Shown here: positions 10,391-21,022 of the stretch, one piece after another
How positions within the stretch are numbered: position 1 is the stretch's first letter
How the letters are laid out: the number at the start of each line of letters is the position of its first letter
NCBI RefSeq assembly: GCF_004193775.1
Contig: NC_041021.1
Coordinates: forward strand, 20,056,632 to 20,120,631
DNA length: 64,000 bases
Reading direction: 5' to 3'
DNA from: Glycine soja
Taxonomy: Eukaryota > Streptophyta > Magnoliopsida > Fabales > Fabaceae
Program-made: the position numbers and the translations under genes
Notes under the pieces: generated by a model
The model's database searches: none
What the model saw: the letters and a program-made list of their open reading frames with translations, nothing else
Told to the model about the DNA's origin: nothing

Positions 10391-10829
10391 TACTAGTACC
10401 CAAGGGTCAAACCTTATGAGAAATCAAGAGATCGACTCATCGAGAGGGCTGGTCATCCCAAATTCACAAGATTGGACATTTAGATGTAGGAAATCTATTT
10501 AGTTAACATGATTTTTAGGGATGCAGATGCAAGCAACCTTTGTTGTGAAACTTGGTAAATGCAGACTTCATATGAAATAATGCAATGTAATGGAAAGTTG
10601 TACAATGTTCATGTCATTCTTTCCTTGTTTTGTGATTTTGATTTTGATTTAATTTTTTTTCTGGAAAACACAGATTGACTGTCCATTTGAAAAAGGTGAT
10701 AATTCATGTTCTGTTTGATTTAGCCACTTTGCCATTTTGGAGGGATGATAATGGAGCCGTTTGACATTTAATCAATCCATTGAAATCCTAGGGTTTGTCC
10801 CCCCCTTTTTTTGTTTAAAAACATCGACG
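10391..10829 (-). other. Non-coding interior of element C
   Basis: No supported frame on either strand. AT-rich, with T runs near 10640-10660 and 10806-10815. Nothing else seen. Confidence 0.5.
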
Positions 10830-11214
10830 GGTGAGAACTTTTGATCTGCCCCTATGTTCACTTGAGGCTTATGCACGATGCCCCTCATTGCCCCAGTGTA
10901 AGGCTTTGAGGTACCAATTTTTATCTTTCGTCATGACCTTGTAGCTGGGAACCTATTGGGTGAGAACTTCTAATCTGCCCTTAGGTTTACTTAAGGCTCA
11001 TGCACGGTGCCCCTCATTGCCCCAGTGTAAGACTTTGAGGTAACAATTTTTATCTTTCGTCATGACCTTGTAGCTGGGAACCTATTGGGTGGGAACTTCT
11101 AATCTGCCCTTAGGTTCACTTGAGGTTCATGCACGATGCCCCTCATTGCCCCAGTGTAGGGCTTCGAGGTATCAATCGTTGTTTTGTTTTCACAACCTTG
11201 TAGCAAGGAAGAAC
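10830..11214. repeat. Three tandem copies of a 128-bp unit
   Basis: Copies start with GGGTGAGAAC/GGGTGGGAAC at 10830, 10958 and 11087. Each has the core 'atgcccctcattgcccc' and ends 'gaccttgtagc'. The third copy has a diverged tail. The unit contains a weak GAGGC/GCCCCTC inverted repeat. Confidence 0.9.
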
Positions 11215-11676
11215 GAAAGAAGCGATTGATTCTCGAGAAATAATTGAAGGATTTTTTTCAGTTGATGGATTAAGTCAAATGACTCCTATTCTTGATAACT
11301 CACTTCTCTAGGAATGATAAAATGAGGTCACATGAATGTCTATATTTTTACTTGAAAACACAGTCAATCAAATGCTTTTTTTTCTTTTATTTTGAAACTT
11401 ATTTGTTTTGAACTTTACTCATTGTTTTACGGCACCCCCACCAACGTGCAAGATGAGTAATCTCTGATTGAACGGTCTTGGAAGTCAACACTCAGGAGCG
11501 CATGTCACTTGAGCAAACAAACCAATGGCTTGCACCCACATTCCAGTGGAAGCAAAGATGTAATTACGAGAGGATGAGGGACAAAGATGTCAGATTTATC
11601 CATTTTATTTAGCATTGTAACTATGAGTTAAAATAATGGCATAAACTTGAGAATCCTGATGAGTCATTAGAGACAT
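11215..11676 (-). other. Non-coding stretch after the gag of element C
   Basis: Between gag and the 128-bp repeats in sense order. This is where protease and pol would begin in an autonomous element, and none is present. Confidence 0.5.
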
Positions 11677-13531
11677 CTAACAACAGCTTTCAAAATTGCC
11701 CCATGTGTGGTGTCGCTTGTCAGTGTTAGGATTCAACAAGTGATTCTCCTCAAATTTTAGCCAGCCCACATCAATTAGACTTTCCACCTTATGCTTCAGG
11801 GTCATACAGTGCTCAATCGAATGCCCCAGGGCTCTTCCCTGATATGCACATGTTGCATTCAAGTCGTATCCTCGAAAAAATGGAGGTTGAGGAACCTTGG
11901 TTGGGGTTATGGCTACCATTGAATTATCAAGTAGATATGGGAGCAAGTCAGCATAGGACACCGGAATTGGGGTGAATTCTACAGGCTTTTTCGCTGCAAA
12001 ATTCATTTCTTGGTTGGTGTTTTGGTTTGTGCTAAAGGTGGTGTTCGTCATTGGAAGTGCGGTAGACAGGCTTTGTGGTTGATTTAGGGATGGCCTTTGT
12101 GGATAACTGGGTGGTGGGTAAGGAGAAGGTTTGTTATTGGCTGAGTAATGATATTGTTGGGTTGGTGGGAAACTTGGTTGTATAGGAATGGCAGTCACAG
12201 CATGGGTTTCTCCCTCATTCTCACCCTCTTCATTTGCCCCAATTTTCTCATTCGTCCAAGCAAGATGATTAAATTTGCCTCTTTTCATACCTACTTTGAT
12301 CCTTTCGTCGGTGAAAACTAAATCAGCAAAGCTTGAAGGTGTGTAGCCCACCATCTTTTCATAGTAGAATATTGGTAATGTGTCTACTATCATTGTTATC
12401 ATTTTTTCCTCCGTCATTGAGGTGCAACTTGAGCTGCCAGATCCCTCCACCTTTGGGCGTATTCTTTGAAAGATCCGTGCCCCTTTTTTGCACATGTTCT
12501 GTAGTTGCATCCTATCCAAAGCCATTATACTGACACTGCCTAACGAAGGCAACCATTAGGTCCTTCCAAGAATGGACCCGGGAAGGTTCCAAGTCAGTGT
12601 ACCAGGTAACAGCTACCCAGTAAGACTTTCTTGGAAGGAATGTATCAGGAATTCCTCATCTTTTGCGTATGCCCCCATCATCCAACAATACATCTTTAGA
12701 TGGCTCTTGGGGCAAGTAGTCCCCTTGTACTTGTCAAAGTCCAGCACCATGAACTTGGGAATGACCATGTTTGGGTACTAGGAACAACTCTTCTAGGTTA
12801 GCAAAGGCACAATCTTCGCCTCCTTCAATGACCTTGAGCCTTTCCTCTATATGATCCAACTTTCCCTTTTCAGCCATAGCAGGAGGGGCTCTTCCCACCG
12901 CAAAATGCAAGGGTTGTGGTTGTGGGCGAAACTGAGGGCCCTCCAAAGTGTTTGGCATGGGTATACCACCAACTGCTCGCCCTCCAATGGCATATCCGAG
13001 GCAAGGCTCGAAGTCGGCTAGATTGTGGTGGGGAATTTCATGTGTCTCCCCCATGGTTTGAGAGACATGTGCCTGATCAGATTTAGGTTATTGGCTCTCA
13101 ATGAGTATCGGAGTGGAGTTATTGACATTCTCATTGGGAGTGTACACCACATTGGGTGGTGTATAGTTGGAAGGCAAGCCATATGGCGTGACGACGTGCT
13201 TGTTTTGAATTTGCGCATAATGGGGGCCTCCCGTACTTCCCAAATCTTTGCCTACTCTAGCTGAGGTTGGATGATTCATTTGGTTGAGGCCAGATGGGGG
13301 CATCGGGTTCACCTTCGCAACAACACTGGTAGCGGCAACTGCAACCGTATTGGCTTCCATTATTTTCTTCATGCTCATCATGGCCTCCATCATTGTGGCC
13401 ATTTTCTCTTTCATGGCCTCCATGTCGGCCTTCATCTGCTCTTGCGCCTCCTCTACTTCACTCATTACTCTAGCTCTAGCACGAGTTCGGTAAGGGCGCC
13501 GTAAAGTGTGTTCTTTTCTTTTTGATAACAA
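11677..13531 (-). pseudogene. Element C gag, frameshifted
   Basis: Ty3 gag of the same family as 7588-9054 but more diverged. Pieces in sense: N-terminal coiled-coil-like part (13531-13088; likely Met at 13465, with a conserved RPYRTR stretch just upstream), central Pro-rich part (13054-12734), a degenerate linker, then gag core and C-terminus (12552-11677; PIFYYEKMVGYTPSSFADL). Near the end is a zinc-knuckle-like CAYQGRALGHSIEHC followed by a conserved MTLKHKVESLID segment, so this copy preserves the nucleocapsid end that O has lost. At least two frame changes and an early stop separate the parts. Not functional. Confidence 0.8.
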
Positions 13532-15162
13532 CGATTAAGTTCGTTTTTATTTTACTTTATTTCATTTTTTCATTTTTTATTTTTTTCAAGGAAAGAATGC
13601 AATGAGCAATGCAACCAATGAAAAGCATGGATGTATGCGAATAATGCACAATTGAAGTATTGAGAATTTTTACGCAAGACATGGGGTTAGATTTTCAACA
13701 TGGTCTATGACATCTTTGTCAAGGTGAAACTGGAAGTAACAAGGGCATCAACAGTCCTAAATGTGTTTGGCAGTAGACGAAGCAACGATGTAACCCGATC
13801 CATCTTTTGCCTCAATTTTTGCAAGATGGTTACTTCCATGCTTCAACTTGACTTGATGAACTTTTTTCGAAAAAGCATGAGCTTAGTTCAACCCTATAAT
13901 CCAAGGAATGGCAATTCTGATCGCCAATACTTCAACAACCTTTCATAGGGATGAATGACTCGGGCATACTTTAAGCTATGCATGGAAAATGTAATTATGA
14001 AATTGAGATGCCTGAAGAAACATCATTTCCTAGTTAACCATGCATTAGGTACCATGTTCACTCATTTTGTTTTTAAGTGAAATGGGTTTATGATCCCAAC
14101 ATGGTTGGCTCATGGTACCGAATATATGAAACCAAGAATGTATCATGAATTTTCATGCTTCCCTTTTTTTTGTTTCCATTTTGCAGACGAAAATGCAAGG
14201 ATCATGCATGAGCAAACATGAAAACAAAAGGTATGCGGTTTGTAGGACAAAAAGTATGTTAAATGCATATGCATGATGATGCAATGACTCATGCAAAATG
14301 TGATGCTAGAATATGATAACAGACAAATGCAGGAATGATATGTTCATTATGATGCCATGAAGAGATGCTTATGCGATGCATGATATGAATGCATTTATGG
14401 ACACGAGAGCTCGGAAAATCATCTCTTCTTACTTGCGCATTCGGGGACGCAGTGCCCCATGTGTAGTTAAGAAGGTGATATGGACCTTCCGGCTTCCCAT
14501 GACAAAAGATGAGACCAACATACAACGCGTGCGCGACGACATGATGCAGACGCGCAAAAGCATAACATGGGGATGTACACAGCATGGCAATATCCACAAA
14601 TAATCATACAGCAAAGGCATACATGACATTTAGGTTATATGCATGGCAGTGTTTAAAAGGCACGCAACGTGTTTGCTTCATGCCCCTATTTTAGGGACCT
14701 AATCAGGAGGAACTAAAAGTCTTTTAGTGATAATTCCCAAGGTGGTCATATCTCTCTTGATGGTCTCTAGAGGTATCATCCCCTTCGAAGAACATATTGT
14801 GGCAGTAGGGACTACTAGCAACAATATGTAATCAAAGAGAAAAACTCTAGATGAGGGTTCATTGTAATCAAGCAAGTCGGAGACCTAGCATGACCACAGA
14901 TTCACCTCCACTCCTTATGTTCCCATGGACCCGGGTATAGGGCCCCTTTTCAACTCACCGTCTATGCAAATAGTGTTGGTGGTTGTGTGCATCAAATGAA
15001 TAAATATTTACATCATCCACACATTTTAAAAAAAACACAATAAAAGCATCAAAAGCGTTTATATATACAAGAACATACAAAAAAAAAGACAAAGAAAAAG
15101 AACAAAAGGGAAGTCATTGTAAGGAAAGCACACTGATTGATTGGCCTAACTCTCTAAAAATT
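13532..15162 (-). other. 5' leader of element C
   Basis: 1.6 kb between primer site and gag. I find no match to the ORF1 seen in O and H, which supports a non-autonomous body. Minus-strand frames here (for example 14629-14289) are short and unlike any family I know. Confidence 0.5.
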
Positions 15163-15181
15163 GTCCCCAGTGGAGTCGCCA
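15163..15181 (-). promoter_or_regulatory. Primer-binding site of element C
   Basis: The minus strand reads TGGCGACTCCACTGGGGAC two bases inside the LTR end, the expected place for a tRNA 3'-end match. Ogre elements are known to use tRNA-Arg; I infer the same here but cannot check the tRNA. It fixes the element's direction as minus. Confidence 0.75.
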
Positions 15182-15183
15182 AC

Positions 15184-17069
15184 TGTCGCAACCTACCCTT
15201 TGGCGGGAGGGCGACGCAGGGCTCGCGGGTGCATCTTCCAAGAAAGGAATACGCGTGGAGTCGCCACCAACGTTTATTTGAGGAAAACGTCGGAAAAACC
15301 GGAAAAGACGTAGCCTATGAACTTTAAGTGAAAGGTTCGGGAGTTGTATTTACGCACGGGGAAGGTATTAGCACCCCACGCGTCCGTCACAAGGGACGAC
15401 AACCTTTAATCAAGGGTGCAAATATGACTTCAATTTGTTTTATTTTCCCTTTTTATGTTTTTATGTCTTTTTATGCCTTTTGTATTTTTTATCTTTTTGT
15501 GGTCGACAAGGGTGTTTCCCTCGCTCCTACGTATCCTCAATTGCGATGAGGAAATCAGACCTACGTAGTTCTTTTGTGAACAAAGCATTTTGGTTAAGTT
15601 ATTTTTTAGTTTTTATTGAATGAAAGGTCATTTAAGGCGTTGGACCATTAAACAATCTTTCGATTCTTTTGAAAAGTGAGAAAACATTAAGGCATTGGAC
15701 CATTAATGATTTCTTTATTTTTGAAAGAGGTAACAAAGTTACATATTGATTTTAGGCTTTTTAGAAATCTACACTTAACCAATAAAAAGCGGAAAAGACC
15801 ATTTCAAGGCGTTGGACCTTTGAAAATGGCTTTTTTAGGCGATGACAAAAGTTTGGTTTATGAATTGATTTTAGCCTTAGTTTCACTTTGGTTATTAGTC
15901 GATTCGATTTAAGAAAGAGAAATCCCAAAGAAAAATGTCCAATTGATTTTTTTGATTTATTTTACTAAAAGATATTTTTGATTATTATATTATTATTTTA
16001 CCTCTTTTTGGTTTCCAACGAGGTTACGACATGACCGAACGGTCGAATTTCATTTGAACAGAAATTAACAGATGCTACAATTCAAATGATCCGTGGAAAT
16101 TTATTTTATTTTTTGATTAGGCGAGAAAATGACTAAAGCACGTTAAAAACGGAAGAAAAGAAAACTGAAAGTAAACTAAATTAAACTGAAAGTACACAAA
16201 ACAAGAAATGAATTGAAAGTCTCAGGTTCGAAAACTTACCCGTTGAAGAACGAAGAACGGTGAAGAACGACGAAGAACGATGAAAAATTTCCACAGAATC
16301 GCTTACGGAGGCATTACAGAAGCACTTCGACTCGATTTTTCTTTACGAAAACGTGTTTTTTGCCAAAAATAGCCGAAATGCATAGCCAAGGGGTCTTGAA
16401 CATTTTGAAACAGCTCCCCCCTCCCCTATTTATAGGAAAAAAGGGAGGTGCTTGCCGCCCAGAGACTTAATGAAGAAGATTTCTAAGCGCACCCGAATTA
16501 CTAAGTTCACCCCCCTTTTCGTATTTTACGGAAAAGTTACGGAAGCCTTACGGAAGTGTTTCGGATTTGATTTTCATCTTTTTTCTCTTCCCTTTCGCCA
16601 ATGTTAAGTGGAATATGCTTACCCAAGATTTTCGGAAATTTTACGGAAGCATTACGGAAGCCACGGAAGCCCCGGAAACCATTTTTCAAAAACGTGGAGG
16701 AGCTTGCCCCCCAGTTGTTTCCTCCTTAAGCAACCGAACTTCCAAAATGTTCCGGAAGGACCTAGATTTGAATTACTATTTACACCCCTATCTTGATAAG
16801 TTCACCCCCCTTCTTTGCTGATTCTTTTTCCGTAACGTTACGGAACCTTACGGATTACGTAACGGTACTTGTTTTCTTTCCGTAATGTCACAAAACTTTA
16901 CGGATTATGCAACCATCCTCTTTTTTTTGACTTCCGGAATGTTACAGAACCTCACGAATTGTGCAACGATGCTTTCTTTTGATTTTCGGCATGTCACGGA
17001 ACTTCACGAATTGCTTAACGATGGGTATGACACCAAACAATGGTCCCCGGACGAAATTAGGGTATGACA
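15184..17069 (-). repeat. 5' LTR of element C, complete
   Basis: 1886 bp, TG...CA ends (sense TGTCATACCC at 17069, GTTGCGACA at 15184). TATAAATA (sense) at 16434-16427. A hairpin between two TACGTA boxes lies at 15528-15567. U3 has diverged repeats of a 'gttacggaa...cgtaac' unit. The LTR is clearly the same family as O's although the internal bodies differ. Confidence 0.9.
16427..16434 (-). promoter_or_regulatory. TATA box of the C LTR
   Basis: Sense CTATAAATAGG, at the same place relative to the LTR as 6711, 18916, 30592 and 50438. Confidence 0.7.
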
Positions 17070-17605
17070 CCACCCACTATGCACCCTCTAGACCCGGATA
17101 AGTCTAATAGGGCCCTGGGGTTTTCGGCATTGATCACGGGCCTCTACTAGTCATTCGGGGTTCCCGTCAGCCCTAGTAAGGTGATCTGACCGCCGATCAC
17201 CAAGGCCTTCATCGAGAAGTATTGCACGCCTAGGCAGGCGCAGGGTGATGCACCTCAGACCGCAGACGCACCGCCACCACCTCATCAGGCCGATCCCGCT
17301 GGGTCACTGGGCGTGGAGCGTTATCTACAGGACTTGGTTCGCCAGCAGGCGGCCAAACACCAGGGGCAGGTACAGATACATGAGTGTCTCTACCAGTTCA
17401 TCCTCAGTCAGCAGGGGCAGGGTTTCGCTCCTTTTGCATGCCCTACTGTAGAGCAGTTTAGGGCTGAGGTCGCATAGCCCGGAGATTGGCCTGAGGCCCA
17501 GGCAGGGGTGGCGCCTGCAGGATCCCTTGGCGATGCAGAGGAGGCCCGTATGGATGAGGAGATGACGGATTTGCTCGGTTTCTTGGGAAGAAACGGAGCC
17601 ACGTG
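17070..17605 (+). pseudogene. Element O ORF3, 3' part
   Basis: Third ORF of the Ogre-like elements, downstream of integrase in the sense direction. It is homologous to 36170-35579 of H: shared segments are CTPRQAQGDA, ERYLQDLVRQQAA, a GQVQIHE block and the C-terminal EMTDLLGFLGRNGAT. The frame has in-frame stops, one of them a TGA near 17190 that H also has at the corresponding place. H's intact-looking N-terminus resembles proteins often annotated 'putative plant transposon protein'. Its role is unknown. The 5' part is lost at the C junction. Confidence 0.7.
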
Positions 17606-18372
17606 ACTGAGGTCACCGCACTTTTGTTATTGACATTACTGTTGTCTATTATTGTCTATATTGCTTGACATTATTGTTTTCTGTTATTGCCTATATGGTT
17701 CTAACATTACTATTATTTTTCGTTTCTGTTAGAAATTTTTGGCGTTATGGCTCTCAGTTATTTCGTCACCGTTTTGTTTTTGCGACTTACTATTTCGCAC
17801 ATTTACCTTGTGGTTAGACGTAAGTAGGTAGTGTGCGCCCCCGTCCGCACGATCTTTTTAGAGAGAAAAATAGAAAAGGGGAGAGAAAATGAACAAATGA
17901 TAATAACTTAAAAAAGAAAAAGGAAAGGAAAAAAGGAGAGCAAGCAAGAAAAGAAAAAGAAGGAAGGAAATAATAAGAATAAAAAATTGTCTAGCTAAAA
18001 AACAACATGCTTGTGAAAGGAGATAACTTCCAACTTTTCTTTGAAAAATTCACTGATTATAACCAGTTTTTGGAAATAATGTGTATACACCTGAAGGGTG
18101 AATGCTGTGAAAGTTTTCCTGAACGCCCAAAAATGGACTCGGATGAATGCACAAATTGATAAAAGAACATATTTTGGAAACAATGGGTTGACTAAAGTAG
18201 AGTCAAATTATGGTCATTTTGCGCCTTGTGTCAACCAAGAGGAACGAATTCAACAGTATCAGGATGACATTGGTCATTCGGTACTGATCATTTTCAAAAT
18301 TTTTGCAGGTTCCGCTTGCAGGGAGATTGACCGGCCAAATGGTGTTTCGCTCGAATGAAATTAGTGTCTTAT
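17606..18372 (+). other. 3' UTR of element O
   Basis: Non-coding; an A/G-rich block lies at 17860-17990. A stretch near 18065-18310 matches (inverted) 35270-35400 of H, including 'gtatacacctgaagggtgaatgctgtgaaa', so part of this UTR is conserved between copies. There is no tandem array in this copy. Confidence 0.6.
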
Positions 18373-18416
18373 CTTTACTTCCCTTTTATCTCCAATAAAA
18401 GACAAGTAAAGAGGGG
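18373..18416 (+). other. Polypurine tract and PPT hairpin of element O
   Basis: PPT AAGTAAAGAGGGG at 18404-18416, four bases before the LTR. CTTTACTT (18373-18380) pairs with AAGTAAAG (18404-18411); inner stem TTTTAT/ATAAAA; loop CTCCA. The purine tract therefore forms one arm of a hairpin. Confidence 0.8.
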
Positions 18417-18915
18417 CAACTGTCATACCCTAATTTCGTCCGGGGACCATCCGTTTGTTGGGATGCGACCCTCATTTGACCACTTCAAGGTACTTGGCAC
18501 CCATCGTTAGGCAATCCGTGAAGTTTCATAACATGCCGGAAGTCAAAAGGAAGCATTGTTGCACAATCCGTGAGGTTCCGTAACATGCTAGAAGTCAAAA
18601 GGAAGCATTGTTGCACAATTCGTGAAGTTCCATAACATTCCGGAAGCCAAAAAAAGGATGATTACGTAATCTGTAAGGTTCCGTGACATTACGGAAAGAA
18701 AACAAGTATCGTTATGAAATTCATAAAGTTCTATAACGTTACGGAAAAAGAATCAGCAAAAAAAGGCAGGGGGTGTATTTAGTAAATAGGGGGTACAAAT
18801 AGCAATTAGGCCCACTTGGGCCATCCAGGAAGTTCCACCAGAAGGTGGTGCCTTCTGGAGGAAGCAACCTAGCTCGCCTGGGCGAGCTGGGTGGCAAGCT
18901 CCTTCCTCTTTTTCC

Positions 18916-18923
18916 TATAAATA
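18916..18923 (+). promoter_or_regulatory. TATA box of the O LTR
   Basis: CTATAAATAGGGGGAGG, about 495 bp into the LTR; the likely start of genomic RNA is shortly downstream. Confidence 0.75.
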
Positions 18924-19120
18924 GGGGGAGGAGGGCAGAACAAAAATGTTCAACCCTCCTGGTATCTGAGAAACACTTAAAATTAGTGAGAAAAATTGTT
19001 TCCGTGAAGAAAATCCAAGCCGAGGCATTTCCGTAACGCTTCCAAGACGTTTCCGTGGGTGATTTCACGAAGATTTTCCACCGTTCTTCGTTGTTCTTCA
19101 TCGTTCTTCGGTCTTCAACC

Positions 19121-19127
19121 GGTAAGT
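19121..19127 (+). promoter_or_regulatory. Consensus 5' splice site in the LTR
   Basis: CCG/GTAAGT follows a (GTTCTTC)n-like stretch about 200 bp after the TATA box. GGTAAGT is kept in S1 (about 30811) and, as GGTAAG, at 6927; S2 also has GGTAAGT at 50642. It may be spliced to the acceptor before gag. Inferred. Confidence 0.45.
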
Positions 19128-19816
19128 TCTCGAAATCGAACTTTTCAATTCATTCTATGTACCCTTAGTGGTCCCCACTTGTTTCGCGTGCTTTTATTTT
19201 TATTTCATTTACTTTCCGTACCCCCTTTTGACGTGCTTTAGTCATTTTCTCGCCTAATAAAAAAATAAAATAAATTTCCACCGATCATTTGAATTGTAAC
19301 ATCTTTTAATTTCTATTAAAATGAAATCCAACTGTTTGATCATGTCGCAACCCAGTTTAAAGCCAAAAAAGAGGCAAAATAATAATATAATGATCAAAAA
19401 AATATCTTTTAGTAAACTAATCAAAAAAATCTATCGGACGTTTTTCTTTGGGATTTTTCTTTCTTAATCGAATTGACTAATAACAAAAGTGAAACTAAGG
19501 CTAAAATCAATTCATAAATCAAACTTTTGTCATCACCTAAAAAGCCATTTTTAAGGTCCAACGCCTTGAAATGATCTTTTCCGCTTTTATTGGTTAAACG
19601 TGGATTTCTAAAAGCCTAAAATCAACACGTAGCTTTGTTACCTCTTTCAAAAATAACAAGAGATCATTAATGGTCCAATGCCTTAATGTTTTCTCTCCTT
19701 TCAAAAAAGAATCGAAAGATCGTTTAATGGTCCAACGCCTTAAATGACCTTTCATTCAATAAAAATATATCTTGCAAAAAAGGATAAAAACAATTTAACC
19801 AACGTTTAGTTCTCAA

Positions 19817-19902
19817 AGAACTACGTAGGTATGATTTCCTTATCATGATTGAGGAATACGTAAGAGCAAGGGAAACACCCTTGTCGACCACAAAAAGATA
19901 AA
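19817..19902 (+). other. Conserved hairpin/TACGTA module in the LTR
   Basis: TACGTA at 19822-19827 and 19857-19862 flank a small hairpin (CCTTA 19838-19842, TGAGG 19850-19854), then a GTCGACCAC end. The same module is in every complete LTR of the family (15500-15573, 31368-31445, 51190-51270, 60320-60400) and duplicated at 60606-60687 and 34131-34215. Confidence 0.7.
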
Positions 19903-20208
19903 AAATATAAAAGGCATAAAAAGACATAAGAACGTTAAAGAGGGAAGATAACACAAATTGAAGTCATGTTTGCACATTTGATTAAAGGCTGTCGTCCCTT
20001 GTGACGGATGTGTGGGGTGCTAATACCTTCCCCGTGCGTAAATACAACTCCCGACACTTTCACTTAAAGTTCGTAGACCACGTCTTTTCCTGTTTTTCCG
20101 ACGTTTTCCTCAAATAAACGTTGGTGGCGACTCCGCGAGTATTCCTTTCTTGGAAGACGCTCCCGTGAGCCCTCGCGTCGCCCTCCCACCGAAGGGTAGG
20201 TTCCGACA

Positions 20209-20213
20209 ATTAT
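20209..20213. repeat. Target-site duplication ATTAT, right copy, of element O
   Basis: Directly follows the O 3' LTR; partner at 6210-6214. Confidence 0.9.
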
Positions 20214-20995
20214 CATGCTATCATGGAACTTCTTGGTCTTTTCTTTATAGAACTTGGCATTCTCGTTGGCTTCTAGGCGGATCTCATCTAACTCACTCAG
20301 TTGCAACTTTCTTTCCTCACCAGCTTGACCCATAGGAATGTCTCCACTGGAAGATGACATGCCTTTCCAAAGACAAACCGGTAAGGAGACATTCCTATGG
20401 GTGCTTTGTAGGCAGTCCGATGTGCCCCAAGAGCATCATCAAGCCTGGTACTCCAATCTTTCCTGATTGGCTGCACAATCTTCTCTAAAATTCTCTTGAT
20501 CTCCCTGTTAGAAATTTTTGCCTGTCCATTGGTTTGGGGGTGGTAGGGTGTGGATACCCTGTGTACAACCCCGTACTATTTAAGCAAGGCATGCATTGTT
20601 CTGTTGCAAAAATGGGTTCCTTGATCACTAACGATTGCTTTAGGTACTTCAAACCTGCAAAACAGATTAGATCTGACAAAATCTGCAACAACCTTAGCAT
20701 CATTAGTTCTAGTGGGCTTGGCTTCCACCCATTTTGAAACATAGTCAACTGCAAGGAGAATGTAAACATAACCAAAAGAGACAGGAAAAGGGCCTATGAA
20801 ATCTATACCCCAGACATCAAACACCTCATAGAATAGCATAGGTTGCTGAGGCATTTGTTGTCGCCATGTAAGTGTACTTCCTGCTCTCTGACACTGCTCA
20901 CAAGTGCTGCAAATCTTCCATGCATCTTTAAAGATGGTGGGCCAATAAAAGCCACAATCAAGCACTTTGCGAGCTGTCCTCTGAACACCCAAATG
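20209..20995 (-). pseudogene. Element A integrase, N-terminal and core part
   Basis: Ty3 integrase inserting cDNA into the host genome. In sense it has the zinc-binding HHCC region (GHLGVQRTARK, then CSTCEQCQR), the catalytic core with Asp in VWGIDFIGPFP and Asp in VSDQGTHF, and a third acidic position now weakly kept (QTNGQAKIS, where the Glu expected there is not seen). It ends at 20209, where element O is inserted; the C-terminus continues at 6214. A stop follows the MHALLK segment (near 20576), and a small local rearrangement repeats a SPYRF-type region near 20400. Inactive. Confidence 0.85.
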
Positions 20996-21022
20996 ACCTC
21001 CTGATGCGGAAGAATGACAGAA

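Larger units (their letters stand above)
9055..17069 (-). mobile_element. Element C: minus-strand, pol-less Ogre-like body inside O
   Basis: In sense: complete 5' LTR (17069-15184), tRNA primer site, leader, gag (13465-11677), a 3x128-bp repeat, a 24-bp hairpin minisatellite, and an ORF3 remnant (9210-9055). No protease, RT or integrase and no ORF1 is seen, so it looks non-autonomous. The 3' LTR is missing at the left junction and no target duplication flanks the body, so insertion followed by deletion, or an inversion, are both possible. Confidence 0.65.
6215..20208 (+). mobile_element. Element O: Ogre-like retrotransposon inserted in A's integrase
   Basis: Plus-strand element with ATTAT target duplication. 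Its 5' LTR is cut at 6932 and joined straight to ORF1, so the primer site and U5 are missing. ORF1 end, gag (to about 9054), then a foreign minus-strand body C (about 9055-17069), then O's own ORF3 (17070-17605), 3' UTR, polypurine tract and complete 3' LTR. O's protease, RT and integrase are absent. Confidence 0.85.
18421..20208 (+). repeat. 3' LTR of element O, complete
   Basis: 1788 bp, TGTCATACCC...GTTCCGACA, preceded by the polypurine tract and followed by ATTAT. U3 (18490-18740) holds about four diverged 55-60-bp repeats (ccggaagtcaaaaggaagc type). TATAAATA at 18916-18923, consensus donor G/GTAAGT at 19121-19127, hairpin/TACGTA module at 19817-19902. Confidence 0.95.
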
